Shown: in pieces, positions 26,690 through 36,227 of the stretch
Layout: every line of letters starts with the position of its first letter
Position numbering within the stretch: the stretch's first letter is position 1
Assembly: GCA_023386645.1 (NCBI GenBank)
Contig: JAEWJI010000007.1
Coordinates: 1-64,000, forward strand
DNA: 64,000 nt
DNA from: Pseudomonadota bacterium
GTDB taxonomy: Bacteria; Pseudomonadota; Alphaproteobacteria; Caulobacterales; Caulobacteraceae
Direction of reading: 5' to 3'
Position numbers and translations under genes: made by a program
Notes under the pieces: model-generated
The model's input: the letters and a program-made list of their open reading frames with translations, nothing else
What the model was told of the DNA's origin: nothing
The model's database searches: none

Positions 26690-26754
26690 CACCTCCCCAC
26701 GAGCAGAGCGAGCGGGGAGGTGATCGGCGGCGATCCGTCGACGAGACGGAGGGG
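26690..26754. repeat. Partial family A repeat (right half)
   Basis: CACCTCCCC...GGGGAGGTG hairpin followed by GATCGGCGGCGATCC and GACGAGACGGAGGGG. This equals the right half of the composite elements at 3671-3842 and 14612-14753, read in the opposite direction. Confidence 0.75.
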
Positions 26755-26756
26755 CT

Positions 26757-26951
26757 CTAGTCTTCCTCCACCTCGTCCACCGCGGCGTCGTCTTCGGACA
26801 GCAGGGCGTCGAGGGCGTCGATGATGGCGTCGAGCTGGTCGGGGGTGGCCTCGACGGTGAGGGAGCCGCCGCCGTCCCCTTCGACGGAGATGAGGTAGCC
26901 GTTCTCGGTTTCCGACAGGCTGAACTGGCTAAGGGCTTGGACGTCGGCCAT
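26757..26951 (-). CDS. Small acidic protein of unknown function
   Basis: A 64-residue protein, strongly acidic (ending SEDDAAVDEVEED), with a predicted beta hairpin (NGYLISVEGDGGGSLTVEA) and a helix (PDQLDAIIDALDALL). There is no signal peptide. The frame has normal codon use for the genome, and GGGGAGG-type sequence lies just upstream of the ATG. It lies upstream of alaS on the same strand. No family recognised. Confidence 0.65.
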   Translation of the reverse strand: MADVQALSQFSLSETENGYLISVEGDGGGSLTVEATPDQLDAIIDALDALLSEDDAAVDEVEED

Positions 26952-27020
26952 GGGGAGGCTCCGGCTTGAGGGACTTTAGACCTCCTCAACCGCCGACCCG
27001 TGCATCGGGCTCCCGGGTCC

Positions 27021-27056
27021 AAAAGAAAAAGCCGCCCGGCGGCGAGGCCGGGCGGC
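27021..27056 (-). terminator. Intrinsic terminator of recA
   Basis: On the minus strand a perfect 10-bp stem GCCGCCCGGC/GCCGGGCGGC with a 6-base loop is followed by TTTTTCTTTT. This is the clearest rho-independent terminator in the window, 129 bases past the recA stop. Confidence 0.85.
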
Positions 27057-27132
27057 GTCCCCGGCCCGGCCCGCGCGGGGTCGGATGGCGGGTCGCGCGG
27101 ACCCGGCCGGGGAAGGGTGTTGGACGGTCGGG

Positions 27133-27157
27133 AGTTGGACTGTCCAACAGTCCAACT
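27133..27157. other. Perfect hairpin between recA and its terminator
   Basis: AGTTGGACTG, a TCCAA loop, and CAGTCCAACT form a perfect 10-bp stem. Three more GTTGGAC/GTCCAAA copies lie beside it. There is no T-run. It may be an RNA-stability element or a protein-binding palindrome. Confidence 0.5.
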
Positions 27158-27184
27158 TGTCCAAACGTCAGAGCAGGACCGGGA

Positions 27185-28285
<1,101 letters not shown>

Positions 28286-28361
28286 GATTCCCATCTGGTT
28301 TCGGGAGAGACCCGCCATGGACCCGCTCCCAGTGACGGGACTATGTGCACGGTTTGTTCCG

Positions 28362-28376
28362 GTTGCCAATATGTTC
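28362..28376. promoter_or_regulatory. Putative LexA (SOS) box of recA
   Basis: GTTGCCAATATGTTC fits the alphaproteobacterial SOS operator GTTC-N7-GTTC with one mismatch in the left half. It lies 77 bases before the chosen recA ATG, where SOS control is expected. Confidence 0.6.
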
Positions 28377-28435
28377 TTTTTTGGCGGCGTTGGGGGATGC
28401 GACCGATTTTGACGTGAGCCGTATCGGCGAGCGGG

Positions 28436-30325
28436 TCAGGTCGGGCCGCCGGCCGCGGGCGGCGGAGCAGGCTCTGCGACGCGAGCGTAGAGCGACACTC
28501 CACAGGCGAGCGCCAGGCTGAGGGTGGCGGCGATCGCCATCGCCCGCGGGCGGCCTTGGGGCGCCAGTGGCCGTGCGAGGCTGAGCATCAGGAGCGCGAT
28601 CAGGGCGAGGACCCCTGGCAGGTCCATGCCGACGCCGAGGAAGGTCGGGTGGGCGAGGGTGACCAGCCAGCCTCCGCCGAGGATCAGCGCGACGGCCGGG
28701 GCGATCAGGGCGGCGGGGCGTTGCAGGCGGGGATCGACGAAGGCGGCGATGGCGGCGGCGAGCGCGGCCAGAAGGCCGATCCAGACGAACAGAAAGGCCG
28801 CCCCGGGCGCGGCGCCCTGGGCCACAGCGCCGACTAGCAGGATCAGGGCGATCAGGCCCAGCCAGCCGCCCCAGGCTGAGCGGGGCGCCGAGACCCTGAA
28901 CCCGCCGAGCGCCAAGGCGATCACGGCCGCGCCGAGGATCACCGGGCTGAAGCGGCCAAGACCGAGGGCCAGCAGGGCCGCCGCGGCCGTCACGCCGGCG
29001 AGGACGCGCCGCCCGGCTGCCTCGCGCCCGCCGAGCAGGAGCAGGGCCGCGGCCAGGACCGCCAGCGCCGCGCCCGCCTCCATCCAAGGCAGGCGGCGCA
29101 ACAGGGTGTAGTAGGCCTCGGGCGAGAAGCCCCGGCCGGCCACGGGCCCGGCCAGCACGCGAATGGCCTGAGTCAGAACCAGGCCCAGGGCGACGAACCA
29201 CAGGCCCGACAGGACGCCGCGCCCCACATCGGCGGCTTCGAGCCGCCCCGCCCGCCGCACGCGCCAGGCCGCCACGCCCGCCAGCGCGACCGCGCCGAGC
29301 CACAGGCCCCAGCCCCAGGCAGGCGGGTGGCCGACGATCACACGGCCGAACAGGTCGGCATAGACCTTGTCCTCCTCTGGCCCCGGCAGGGTCCGCGCCC
29401 GCAGCAGGGCGTCGGTCGCCTCAAGCGCCTGGGAGCCCAGATGCTGGAGCGCGCCCTGATCGAGCGCGCCGGGCGTGGAGGCGGGGGAGTGATACTGGGC
29501 CGGCCGGCCGATGAAGGCGAGGTTCAGCCCTTGCAATCCCCGGTCCCGGGCCACGGTGAAATCGGTGCCGTTGGGCATCAACGCATAGACGAAGACGGCC
29601 AGGGCGTTGGACGTCACGCCGCCGTCGGCTCTCAGGCCCGCGCGGGCGAACAGGTCGATGGTCGGAGTGTTGCCGCGCCCGGTCTCGAACATCATGGCCC
29701 GGCCGCCGCCGCCGCGCGCCTCCAGGTTGACCACGGCGCCGATCCGGTCGCGAAGGGGATGGCCGCCGAAAAAGACCCGCGCGCCGTCCAGGCCCAGCTC
29801 CTCGGCGTCGGTGATCAGCACGACCAGGTCGCGCTCCGCCCCGCCGCGCGCCTTCAAGGCCCGCACCGCCTCAAGAATGGAGGCGACGCCGGCCGCGTCG
29901 TCGGCGGCGCCGGGCGAATCCCAGGCGCTGTCGTAATGGGCCATGATCAGCACGGCGGGCTGGGCTCGGTCACGGCCGGGCAGGACGCCAACCAGGTTCT
30001 GCACGCCGACGCCCGGCGGCACGGGCGCCCCGCTCCAGCGGCCCAATCGTTCGACCGAGCCGGGCGACAGGGGGCCTGTCTGGACCTCGGGCGAAAGTCC
30101 CAGGGCCGTCATCCGGGCCCTCAGGTGGTCCCGCACCCGCGCATGATCGGCCGAGCCGACCGGGTGCGGCCGCTCGCCCATGACACCAACGTCGGCCATG
30201 GCTCGCCCGGCGGAGAAGGCGGTCGCCGGCGCATCCGGCCCTCGTGGCGATGGGACCTGCAAGGCCCAGACGCCCAGCAACAGGGCCAGCAACAGCGACC
30301 CGATCAACAGCCCGATGCGCGCCAT
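28436..30325 (-). CDS. M28 family metallopeptidase with a C-terminal membrane domain
   Basis: A 629-residue protein. A signal/anchor helix (residues 4-22) is followed by an M28 aminopeptidase-like domain with zinc ligands in AHYDSAWDSPGAADDAAG (His, bridging Asp), TDAEELGLDGA (catalytic Glu pair), NLEARG and YHSPASTPGALD (last His). From about residue 340 to the end there are eight or more membrane helices. The plan resembles Fxna/ER-type M28 peptidases. The peptidase domain should face the periplasm. Substrate unknown. Confidence 0.87.
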   Translation of the reverse strand: MARIGLLIGSLLLALLLGVWALQVPSPRGPDAPATAFSAGRAMADVGVMGERPHPVGSADHARVRDHLRARMTALGLSPEVQTGPLSPGSVERLGRWSGAPVPPGVGVQNLVGVLPGRDRAQPAVLIMAHYDSAWDSPGAADDAAGVASILEAVRALKARGGAERDLVVLITDAEELGLDGARVFFGGHPLRDRIGAVVNLEARGGGGRAMMFETGRGNTPTIDLFARAGLRADGGVTSNALAVFVYALMPNGTDFTVARDRGLQGLNLAFIGRPAQYHSPASTPGALDQGALQHLGSQALEATDALLRARTLPGPEEDKVYADLFGRVIVGHPPAWGWGLWLGAVALAGVAAWRVRRAGRLEAADVGRGVLSGLWFVALGLVLTQAIRVLAGPVAGRGFSPEAYYTLLRRLPWMEAGAALAVLAAALLLLGGREAAGRRVLAGVTAAAALLALGLGRFSPVILGAAVIALALGGFRVSAPRSAWGGWLGLIALILLVGAVAQGAAPGAAFLFVWIGLLAALAAAIAAFVDPRLQRPAALIAPAVALILGGGWLVTLAHPTFLGVGMDLPGVLALIALLMLSLARPLAPQGRPRAMAIAATLSLALACGVSLYARVAEPAPPPAAGGPT

Positions 30326-30542
30326 GACGATCCTCCCCGATCCCGATCACCGTATTGCCAAGCCGCCCCGGACGGAAGAGTCCGAGCAGCGGGCTGTCAG
30401 GGCCGGCTGGGAGGCGAAGCGGCAAGAAACATTTGTGCAACAGGGCGTGAATAAAGGGAAATCCGCGCTTCTGCCGCCTTGTCGGCGAGGGTGACCCGTG
30501 GTGTGTGAACCCTGCTTCATTGCGAAGCGCGGGGGGATTTCC

Positions 30543-31337
30543 ATGAAGACGTTGCTGAGCGCCCTGGCGGGCGTCCTGATGCTTGTGCTCGCGAATACGG
30601 CGAGCGCGGCCCCGGTGACCTGGTATCTCACCGCCACTCTGAACGACGGGGGAACGGCTAGCGGATCCTACGTCTACGATGCGGCCAGCAACACTTACTC
30701 GAACTTCAACATCGTCTCGACAACGGGAACGCAGCGCAACGGCGATGTCTACACTGTTGGCGGCTATCCTTATAATAGCGCCTCATTCTTTCTGGCGAAG
30801 AACGCCGGTGAATCAGCGGGCATCTATTTCTATTTGGTCGGACCGATGTCGGGTGCTGGCGGCACTATCCTTCTCTCGGGAGGCCAGGAGTGGGATTGCG
30901 CTACCCCGAATTGCGGCACAGGAACGAACGCTCGCACCATGACGAGCGGCTCGATCACGACGACGGCTCCCCCCGCTCCGCCCGCCATCACCAGCCTTTC
31001 GCCCTCGACGGGGCCAAGCCCGGGCGGATATCCGGTGGTCATCACCGGAACGGATTTCACGGGCGCCACGGCGGTGACTTTCGGCGGGACGGCGGCCGCC
31101 TCGTTCACGGTGAACAGCGACACCCAGATCACCGCTGTCGCGCCAGCGGGTGCGGTTGGTCCGGTGGATGTGGCCGTGACCACTCCGGATGGGACCAGCG
31201 CCAACACCGCCGCGGATGATTTCACCTACACCGTCCCGGCCGTTCCGACCCTGACGGAATGGGCGATGATCCTGTTCGGCTCGCTGTTGGCGGGCGGTGC
31301 GGCGATGATGGCCCGTCGGCGACGCGCGATCGTCTGA
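30543..31337 (+). CDS. Secreted IPT/TIG-domain protein with IPTL-CTERM tail
   Basis: A 264-residue protein. Signal peptide (residues 1-22, ending ASA-A), a beta-rich N-terminal domain, then an IPT/TIG immunoglobulin-like domain (ITSLSPSTGPSPGGYPVVITG ... VAVTTPDGTSANTAADDFTYT). The C-terminus is VPTLTEWAMILFG, a membrane helix and ARRRRAIV, a canonical IPTL-CTERM sorting signal. The family is believed to be exported and handled by an exosortase-type enzyme (XrtH for the IPTLxxWG form); none is encoded here. A paralogous tail and TIG domain occur at 38012-38770. Confidence 0.8.
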   Translation: MKTLLSALAGVLMLVLANTASAAPVTWYLTATLNDGGTASGSYVYDAASNTYSNFNIVSTTGTQRNGDVYTVGGYPYNSASFFLAKNAGESAGIYFYLVGPMSGAGGTILLSGGQEWDCATPNCGTGTNARTMTSGSITTTAPPAPPAITSLSPSTGPSPGGYPVVITGTDFTGATAVTFGGTAAASFTVNSDTQITAVAPAGAVGPVDVAVTTPDGTSANTAADDFTYTVPAVPTLTEWAMILFGSLLAGGAAMMARRRRAIV

Positions 31338-31448
31338 GCGCGACGCGGCCCGGTCGCGACCCAAAGACGCAGCACAGGCGCTGATGTTCTTAGACCTTGC
31401 ACCGACCGCCGATAGGTGCCCTTGTCCGTCCCGCTCAGGGGATGCGCG

Positions 31449-31655
31449 ATGAAAGACTGGACCACCCGCAAGGCGGCCGAGCTGACGTGCCCGAACGGCG
31501 ACTGTCGCGCGCGTTATACGGTGACCGAGGTCAAGCTGCCGCAGCCCGAGGAAGACTACGCCCTGTGCTGGTCCTGCGGGGTCGAGATGGCGCGCTGGTC
31601 CGGCTCGATCATGCCTCTGTTCCGCGCCGTGCCGAGCTACAAGCCGCCGCAGTGA
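31449..31655 (+). CDS. Small zinc-ribbon-like protein
   Basis: A 68-residue protein with two CxxC-type pairs, CPNGDC and CWSC, spaced about 30 residues, as in a zinc ribbon. It starts MKDWTTRKAAELTC. The middle (RARYTVTEVKLPQPEED) could be the beta hairpin between the knuckles. Function unknown; a regulatory or RNA-binding role is possible. The ATG at 31449 is chosen because the motif begins right after it. Confidence 0.65.
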   Translation: MKDWTTRKAAELTCPNGDCRARYTVTEVKLPQPEEDYALCWSCGVEMARWSGSIMPLFRAVPSYKPPQ

Positions 31656-31665
31656 CGCAACGACC

Positions 31666-32481
31666 CTATGCGGCCCGTCGGATCGCGGCGGGGGCCTTGA
31701 CGTAAAGGCCTTCACGGCCGCCGACGGGGCTGAAGGCGACGGTGTCGGCTTCCAGCCTTTCGTCGGGTCCGAGCACCAGGCAGCCGTCGTCGACCAGCCG
31801 CCGCTCCAGCGCCTCGACCACCCGGCCGCGTCGGGTCGGGTCCATGTCCTTGAGCACATGGCGGCAGAAGATGATGTCGAACCGCCCCGCGCCCTCGGCC
31901 TCGTCCAGCAGGTTGGCGCGATAGAAACGCACGGCGGCCTTCAGGTCGGGCTTTGCGACCCAATGGTCCTCGAGCGGCTCGAACCAGCGCAGCATGGTCC
32001 GCGCCGACAGACCGCGCTGGATCTCGAAACCGGTGTAGGCGCCGAGCTTGGCCCGTTCGATCCCGCGCGCCGACAGGTCGGTGCCGACGATGTCGACGGG
32101 GATCGCCGCGTCCAGCGCCGCCATCGCCACGGAATAGGCCTCCTGTCCCGTCGAGCACCCCGCCGACCAGACGGTCACGGGCGCCGCGCCGCGCGCCCGG
32201 GAGACCGCGGGTAGGAGCTCGTGGGCGAAGACGTCGAAGGGCTTGCGGTCGCGCCGGAACCAGGTCTCGGCGTTGAGCAGGGCCTCGATGACGGCCCAGC
32301 CGAGCGAGGCGACCGGCTTCTCCCACAGGCTCGCCAGCATGGCGTCGACGCTGTCGAACCCCTCGCGCCGCGCCACCGGCCCCAGGCGGTGCCTGGCCAG
32401 CTGGGCCCGGTCGCGGGTCAGGCGGAAGCCCGCGCGCGAGGCCATCAGGGCCTGCAGCTTCTCGAAATCGCCGTCGGTCAC
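31666..32481 (-). CDS. cheR: CheR-type protein-glutamate methyltransferase
   Basis: A 271-residue enzyme that uses S-adenosylmethionine to methylate chemoreceptor glutamates. The N-terminal helical CheR domain precedes the methyltransferase domain with SAGCSTGQEAYSVAMA (SAM-binding), VDIVGTDLSARGIERAK, and DIIFCRHVLKDM. It is the last gene of a chpT/response-regulator/cheR cluster: its start overlaps the regulator stop by four bases. No receptor or cheA gene is in the window. Confidence 0.9.
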   Translation of the reverse strand: MTDGDFEKLQALMASRAGFRLTRDRAQLARHRLGPVARREGFDSVDAMLASLWEKPVASLGWAVIEALLNAETWFRRDRKPFDVFAHELLPAVSRARGAAPVTVWSAGCSTGQEAYSVAMAALDAAIPVDIVGTDLSARGIERAKLGAYTGFEIQRGLSARTMLRWFEPLEDHWVAKPDLKAAVRFYRANLLDEAEGAGRFDIIFCRHVLKDMDPTRRGRVVEALERRLVDDGCLVLGPDERLEADTVAFSPVGGREGLYVKAPAAIRRAA

Positions 32482-32852
32482 GGGACGGCCCCCACCTCTT
32501 CCAGCTTCGACTGCAGGATCTCGCCGTCGAAGGGCTTCATCACATAGTCGTCGGCGCCGGCGTCCAGGGCCTCTGCGATGCGGTCGGGATGATGCTCGAT
32601 CGAGCAGAACAGCACCTTGGGGGCGTCTCCACCGGGCAGGGCGCGCAGCCGCTTCAGGAAGGTCAGCCCGTCCATAACCGGCATGTTCCAGTCCAGCAGG
32701 ACGACGTCGGGCAGGGCGCCCGAGCAGAAGGCGAGCGCCTCCGCCCCGTCGCCGGCCTCGTCGACCTCGAAGCCCAAACCTTCCACGATCCGGCGCGCCA
32801 CCTTTCGGATGATCCGGCTGTCGTCGACGATGAGACAGGTGCGGCCGTCCAA
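32478..32852 (-). CDS. Single-domain response regulator (CheY-like) between chpT and cheR
   Basis: A 124-residue receiver with acidic pocket DD (residues 10-11), phosphoacceptor Asp54 in VVLLDWNMPVMDG, and the Lys in MKPFDG. There is no output domain. I chose the TTG at 32852 because GGAGAAGG lies five bases upstream and the receiver begins at residue 4; no ATG or GTG is well placed. Being sandwiched between the phosphotransferase and CheR, it may take phosphate from ChpT or act in chemotaxis; this is inference. Confidence 0.82.
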   Translation of the reverse strand: MDGRTCLIVDDSRIIRKVARRIVEGLGFEVDEAGDGAEALAFCSGALPDVVLLDWNMPVMDGLTFLKRLRALPGGDAPKVLFCSIEHHPDRIAEALDAGADDYVMKPFDGEILQSKLEEVGAVP

Positions 32853-32941
32853 GAAGTCCTTCTCCCCAAGTAGGTTATTGGCGCTGAGGTGCTCTTCCCA
32901 GTGTCGCAGGTCGGGGGTTAACGAGGCGTTCGGAAAGCGGA

Positions 32942-33598
32942 TTAAGACGGCATGCGCGCGGTCAGCCGAAACAGGCCCTCGGCCGTCTCGACATCCAGCG
33001 TGCCGCCCGCGTCGCGCACCGTCAGCCACAGCCAGTAGGGCTGGATCCACTGGCCCTGGAGCCCGTCGGTCAGGGGCTGGCCGGCCAACCCCGTGGCGGC
33101 CTCGGGCTTCAGCCGGGCCCGGTTCCCTTCCGCCGAACCCAGAAGCACCACCCCGTCGGACGCCCGATGGGCGCTGATGGTCGCCGCGCCGCCGGACGGC
33201 AGGGCCAGCACGGTCAGATAGGCGAGGTTCAGCAGGGCGCGGGCCTGCGGCTTCGAGAAGTCGCCCTCGGCCTTCCACTCCATCGTGGCCCGCCCGCCCG
33301 TGATCAGGCCTTCGACCAGGCCCTTCAGGGTCTCGCCGGAGAACCGCTCGGCCGTGGTCGCCGCTCCGAAGGCCACCCGGGCGAAGTGCACCAGGGCCAC
33401 CAGCTTGCGCCCGCTGTCGGCGATCATGCCAAGCGCATCGTCGCGCATGTCGGCGGCCGAAGGGTCCTCCAGCAGGTCCAGCCCCGACATGATCGCGCCC
33501 GCCGGGCTGATGAAGTCGTGGCACAGCTTGCCGGCCACCAGGGCGGCGAGCGCCTGGCCGTCGGGAAGGCTCGGGTCGGAGGAGGCGGCGTCGGTCAT
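32942..33598 (-). CDS. chpT: ChpT, histidine phosphotransferase of the CckA pathway
   Basis: A 218-residue protein. The dimerisation helix carries the phosphoacceptor His27 in GKLCHDFISPAGAIMSGLDLLED, the ChpT signature. The rest is a degenerate kinase ATPase-like fold that lacks the ATP-binding G boxes. ChpT passes phosphate from CckA to CtrA and CpdR. The ATG at 33598 gives MTDAASSD. It is divergent from cysQ and upstream of the response regulator and cheR. cckA (12541) and ctrA (49912) are in the same window. Confidence 0.9.
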   Translation of the reverse strand: MTDAASSDPSLPDGQALAALVAGKLCHDFISPAGAIMSGLDLLEDPSAADMRDDALGMIADSGRKLVALVHFARVAFGAATTAERFSGETLKGLVEGLITGGRATMEWKAEGDFSKPQARALLNLAYLTVLALPSGGAATISAHRASDGVVLLGSAEGNRARLKPEAATGLAGQPLTDGLQGQWIQPYWLWLTVRDAGGTLDVETAEGLFRLTARMPS

Positions 33599-33661
33599 GG
33601 GATCGAGGCTGGCGTGATTTGCCGGTTCAGAAAACCGGCCCGGTCCTTTAGGGAGCCGGAC

Positions 33662-34474
33662 ATGCACAGACATCTGGAAGACGGCCTGGCCGACGGCACG
33701 CTGCACGACCGGATCGCCGTCATCGCCGAGGAGGCCGCGGCCCTGATCCGCCCCTACTGGCGCGCGGGCGTCCAGACCATGACCAAGGCGGACGACAGCC
33801 CCGTCACCATCGCCGACCAGAAGGCGGAGGCCCTGATCCTGGAGCGGCTGGCGAGCCTCTATCCCGGCGTGCAGGTGGTGGCGGAGGAGGCGTCCGAGGC
33901 GGGGGGGCGACCCGAGACGGCGGCGGACTGGTTCTGGCTGATCGATCCGCTGGACGGCACCAAGGGCTTCATCGGCGGCAAGGAGAGCTTCACCGTCAAC
34001 ATCGCCCTGATCCATGAAGGACGGCCGGTCGCGGGCGTGGTCAATGCGCCCGCGCTGACGCTGACCTGGGCGACCGGCGGCGAAGGCGGCGGGGCGCGGC
34101 GCAGGCCCGAAGGCGGGGCCTGGGAGACGGTGCGCGTGCGCGCCCGCCCCGAACGCGGCTCGGCCCTGCTCAGCCACTCCATGCGCGGCGAGGCGGCCGA
34201 ACGGCTGGCGAAGGCGCACGGCTGCCTCGAATGGGCGGGCGAGGATTCGTCGCTGAAATTCTGCCGCATCGCGGAAGGTGCGGCGGACGTCTATCCGCGC
34301 ACCGGCCCAACCTCGGAATGGGACACGGCGGCGGGCCAGGCGGTGCTGGAGGCGGCTGGAGGGCGGGTGCTGACGCTGGAGAACGGCCCGGTCGGCGACG
34401 CGCTGGCCTATGGCAAGCCCGGCTTCCTCAACGGCGGCTTCGTGGCCATGGGGGCGGAGGCGGGCCGGTTCTGA
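33662..34474 (+). CDS. cysQ: 3'(2'),5'-bisphosphate nucleotidase CysQ
   Basis: A 270-residue inositol-phosphatase-family enzyme that hydrolyses phosphoadenosine phosphate (PAP) formed in sulphate assimilation. Metal-binding motifs are visible: VAEEAS, WLIDPLDGTKGFIGG, and TSEWDTAAGQAVLEAAGG. Length is normal. The ATG at 33662 follows GGGAG closely. Its 3' end overlaps the convergent neighbour by 67 bases, an unusually long overlap that may mean the neighbour's C-terminus is over-extended. Confidence 0.92.
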   Translation: MHRHLEDGLADGTLHDRIAVIAEEAAALIRPYWRAGVQTMTKADDSPVTIADQKAEALILERLASLYPGVQVVAEEASEAGGRPETAADWFWLIDPLDGTKGFIGGKESFTVNIALIHEGRPVAGVVNAPALTLTWATGGEGGGARRRPEGGAWETVRVRARPERGSALLSHSMRGEAAERLAKAHGCLEWAGEDSSLKFCRIAEGAADVYPRTGPTSEWDTAAGQAVLEAAGGRVLTLENGPVGDALAYGKPGFLNGGFVAMGAEAGRF

Positions 34475-35715
34475 CCCTGACCTCGGGCCTGGCTCATCAG
34501 CCCGGCCAGGACCTGATCGGCGCGGTCGGCCAGCAGACTGGCGCCGGCTTCCCGCGCAACGGTGGCCGCCTCGATCAGGGTGAGGCCGGCCCAGCCCGCC
34601 TCGCCGCTGGCCTTCGCCAGGTGCGCCATGGCGATCTGGTCGGCGACCCAGTCGACCGGGGCGGCCAGCTCTGAGGCGGCGAGCCGCCGCCGGGTGGCGG
34701 CCTCGACGCCGTAAAGCGCTTCGATCCGCCCGTTCGCGCAGGCGATCTCGCAGGCGACGCGCATCTCCCGCGCCACCGCCCCCAGGATAAGCTCGCGCCC
34801 GGCGGTCAGCCGCTCAGCCTCGCGCAGCACCATCAGCGGGGCGGCGTCTCCGCGCAGCCCGCGCGCGATCTGAACCGCCGCCCAGTCCAGCGGGCTGTGG
34901 TCCGGCGTGAACTGCTCGGCCGCGGCCTCGAACATCAGCTCGGCCTGGGCGCGGGCGCCCCGGTCGTCGGCCAGGGTCGCGAGGGCGCACAGACCGGCGG
35001 CGCACAGGGCCAGGGCTCGCGCCCGGGTCAGGGGCCGCTGCTCAGCCGGCGCCGTCTCCACCAGCCCGCCCAACCCCCGGCCTGCCTGGTCCAGCAGGCG
35101 CACGTCGCGCCTCAGCAGGCCCGCCTCCAGCAGCAGTGCCGCCTGGTCCAGGCGCAGCTCGTCCAGCTCGGACGCCGGGCGGCCGCAGGGGTCGTGCAGC
35201 GCCACGTCCAGCAGGGCGGTGGCGTCCATGAGCGCGCCGGGGTCGTTCGCCAGCCGCGCCTGGCGGGTCTTCAGTCGGGCGTGCGCCGACGTCAGGGCCG
35301 CCGAGGCGCCCGGCGCGCGCGGCGCGGGGGTCGAGCCGATCACGACCTCCGCACGCGCCAGCCGGTCCAGGCCGCCCTTCAGGTCGTAGCGAAGCAGCAG
35401 GCCTTCGGCCACTGCGGCGGCGGCCCGCGCGGTCTCGTCCGCGTCGCCGGCCACCTTAATCGCGTCCTGGGCGGCGGAATCGCCCCGGCCGAGGCTGTAT
35501 TCGTCCCCCGTGCGCCGCGCATGCTCGCGCCACAGGGCGGCGGCGCGCAGCCAGACGGGGAAGGGGCGGGGGCAGGAGACGCGGCCTGCGTCCGTTGTCT
35601 GGCGTCGGGCCTCGGCCTGCAACAGGTCGGCTCCGACCAGTTCCAGCCAGCCCAGGTCCTCGCTCTCGCGCGCCTGTGCGAACAGTCGCCGCAGCTCCTT
35701 GCCGAACTCGAACAT
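34408..35715 (-). CDS. Conserved helical (TPR-like) protein of unknown function
   Basis: A 435-residue, Ala/Leu-rich all-helical protein starting MFEFGKELRRLFAQARESED. Repeated helix pairs with Ala/Leu/Asp patterns suggest TPR-like repeats, with short family-like stretches LRYDLKGGLDRLARAE and WLELVGADLL. There is no signal peptide or membrane helix. It is downstream of a small secreted protein gene and convergent with cysQ, overlapping it by 67 bases. Function not recognised. Confidence 0.6.
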   Translation of the reverse strand: MFEFGKELRRLFAQARESEDLGWLELVGADLLQAEARRQTTDAGRVSCPRPFPVWLRAAALWREHARRTGDEYSLGRGDSAAQDAIKVAGDADETARAAAAVAEGLLLRYDLKGGLDRLARAEVVIGSTPAPRAPGASAALTSAHARLKTRQARLANDPGALMDATALLDVALHDPCGRPASELDELRLDQAALLLEAGLLRRDVRLLDQAGRGLGGLVETAPAEQRPLTRARALALCAAGLCALATLADDRGARAQAELMFEAAAEQFTPDHSPLDWAAVQIARGLRGDAAPLMVLREAERLTAGRELILGAVAREMRVACEIACANGRIEALYGVEAATRRRLAASELAAPVDWVADQIAMAHLAKASGEAGWAGLTLIEAATVAREAGASLLADRADQVLAGLMSQARGQGQNRPASAPMATKPPLRKPGLP

Positions 35716-35816
35716 CGCGTCGACCGTCCCGGTTCGGGACCCACGGGCGGGCCCCGTCCTCGACTTGCAAACGCAGCGCCGCGCGATGGGTTCGCGCGAC
35801 CGGGGAGAAGAGGCCG

Positions 35817-36161
35817 TCAGCCCAGGTCCGGCGTCCGGGCGCGGCACCGGGCCAGGGTCGCGCGAGCCTCGTCCGATCCCGCGCTCAACCTGCGAACGCC
35901 GTCGATGCGGGCGCGGTTCTGATCCGCCTCGGCCGCCGTTCCCGACTTGCCCGCCGCCTGACCCGCCTGCATGGCCGACAGCGACCAGAACAGGGCGGCG
36001 TCGTACAGGGCCCTGCCGTCCTCGCTCTCGCCGCCTTCAAGCTCGGACGCCGCCTGCGTCAGACCCGCGCACAGCACCGCCTCGTCGTAGGAGACGAGCC
36101 GGGGCCCGGCCGGGGCGGCCTGGACGGGGGTCAGCAGAAGGGCGGCGGCGAGGCCGAGCAT
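35817..36161 (-). CDS. Small secreted protein of unknown function
   Basis: A 114-residue protein. Signal peptide MLGLAAALLLTPVQAAPA, then a helical mature part with two Cys (VLCAGL and ARCRAR) that could form a disulphide across its ends. GGAG lies six bases before the ATG at 36161; an in-frame TTG lies four codons upstream. It lies between prfC and the helical protein gene on the same strand. No family recognised. Confidence 0.6.
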   Translation of the reverse strand: MLGLAAALLLTPVQAAPAGPRLVSYDEAVLCAGLTQAASELEGGESEDGRALYDAALFWSLSAMQAGQAAGKSGTAAEADQNRARIDGVRRLSAGSDEARATLARCRARTPDLG

Positions 36162-36227
36162 GCGGGACTCCAAAGCGGAGCCGCATCACACCACGAGGTG
36201 GGGGCGGAAGGAAGGCCGCCCAACGCC

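Noticed and set aside
28355..28376. GTTC-N13-... reading of the recA operator using the GTTC at 28355
   Set aside because: Spacing does not fit GTTC-N7-GTTC; the 28362-28376 reading does, with one mismatch.
32918..32921. CtrA box before the response regulator gene
   Set aside because: One TTAACC is present but the left half (CGAA) has two mismatches, and the gene is probably read through from chpT.
33621..33639. Hairpin GCCGGTT...AACCGGC between chpT and cysQ
   Set aside because: Short 7-bp stem in GC-rich DNA with no partner features; it could be chance.
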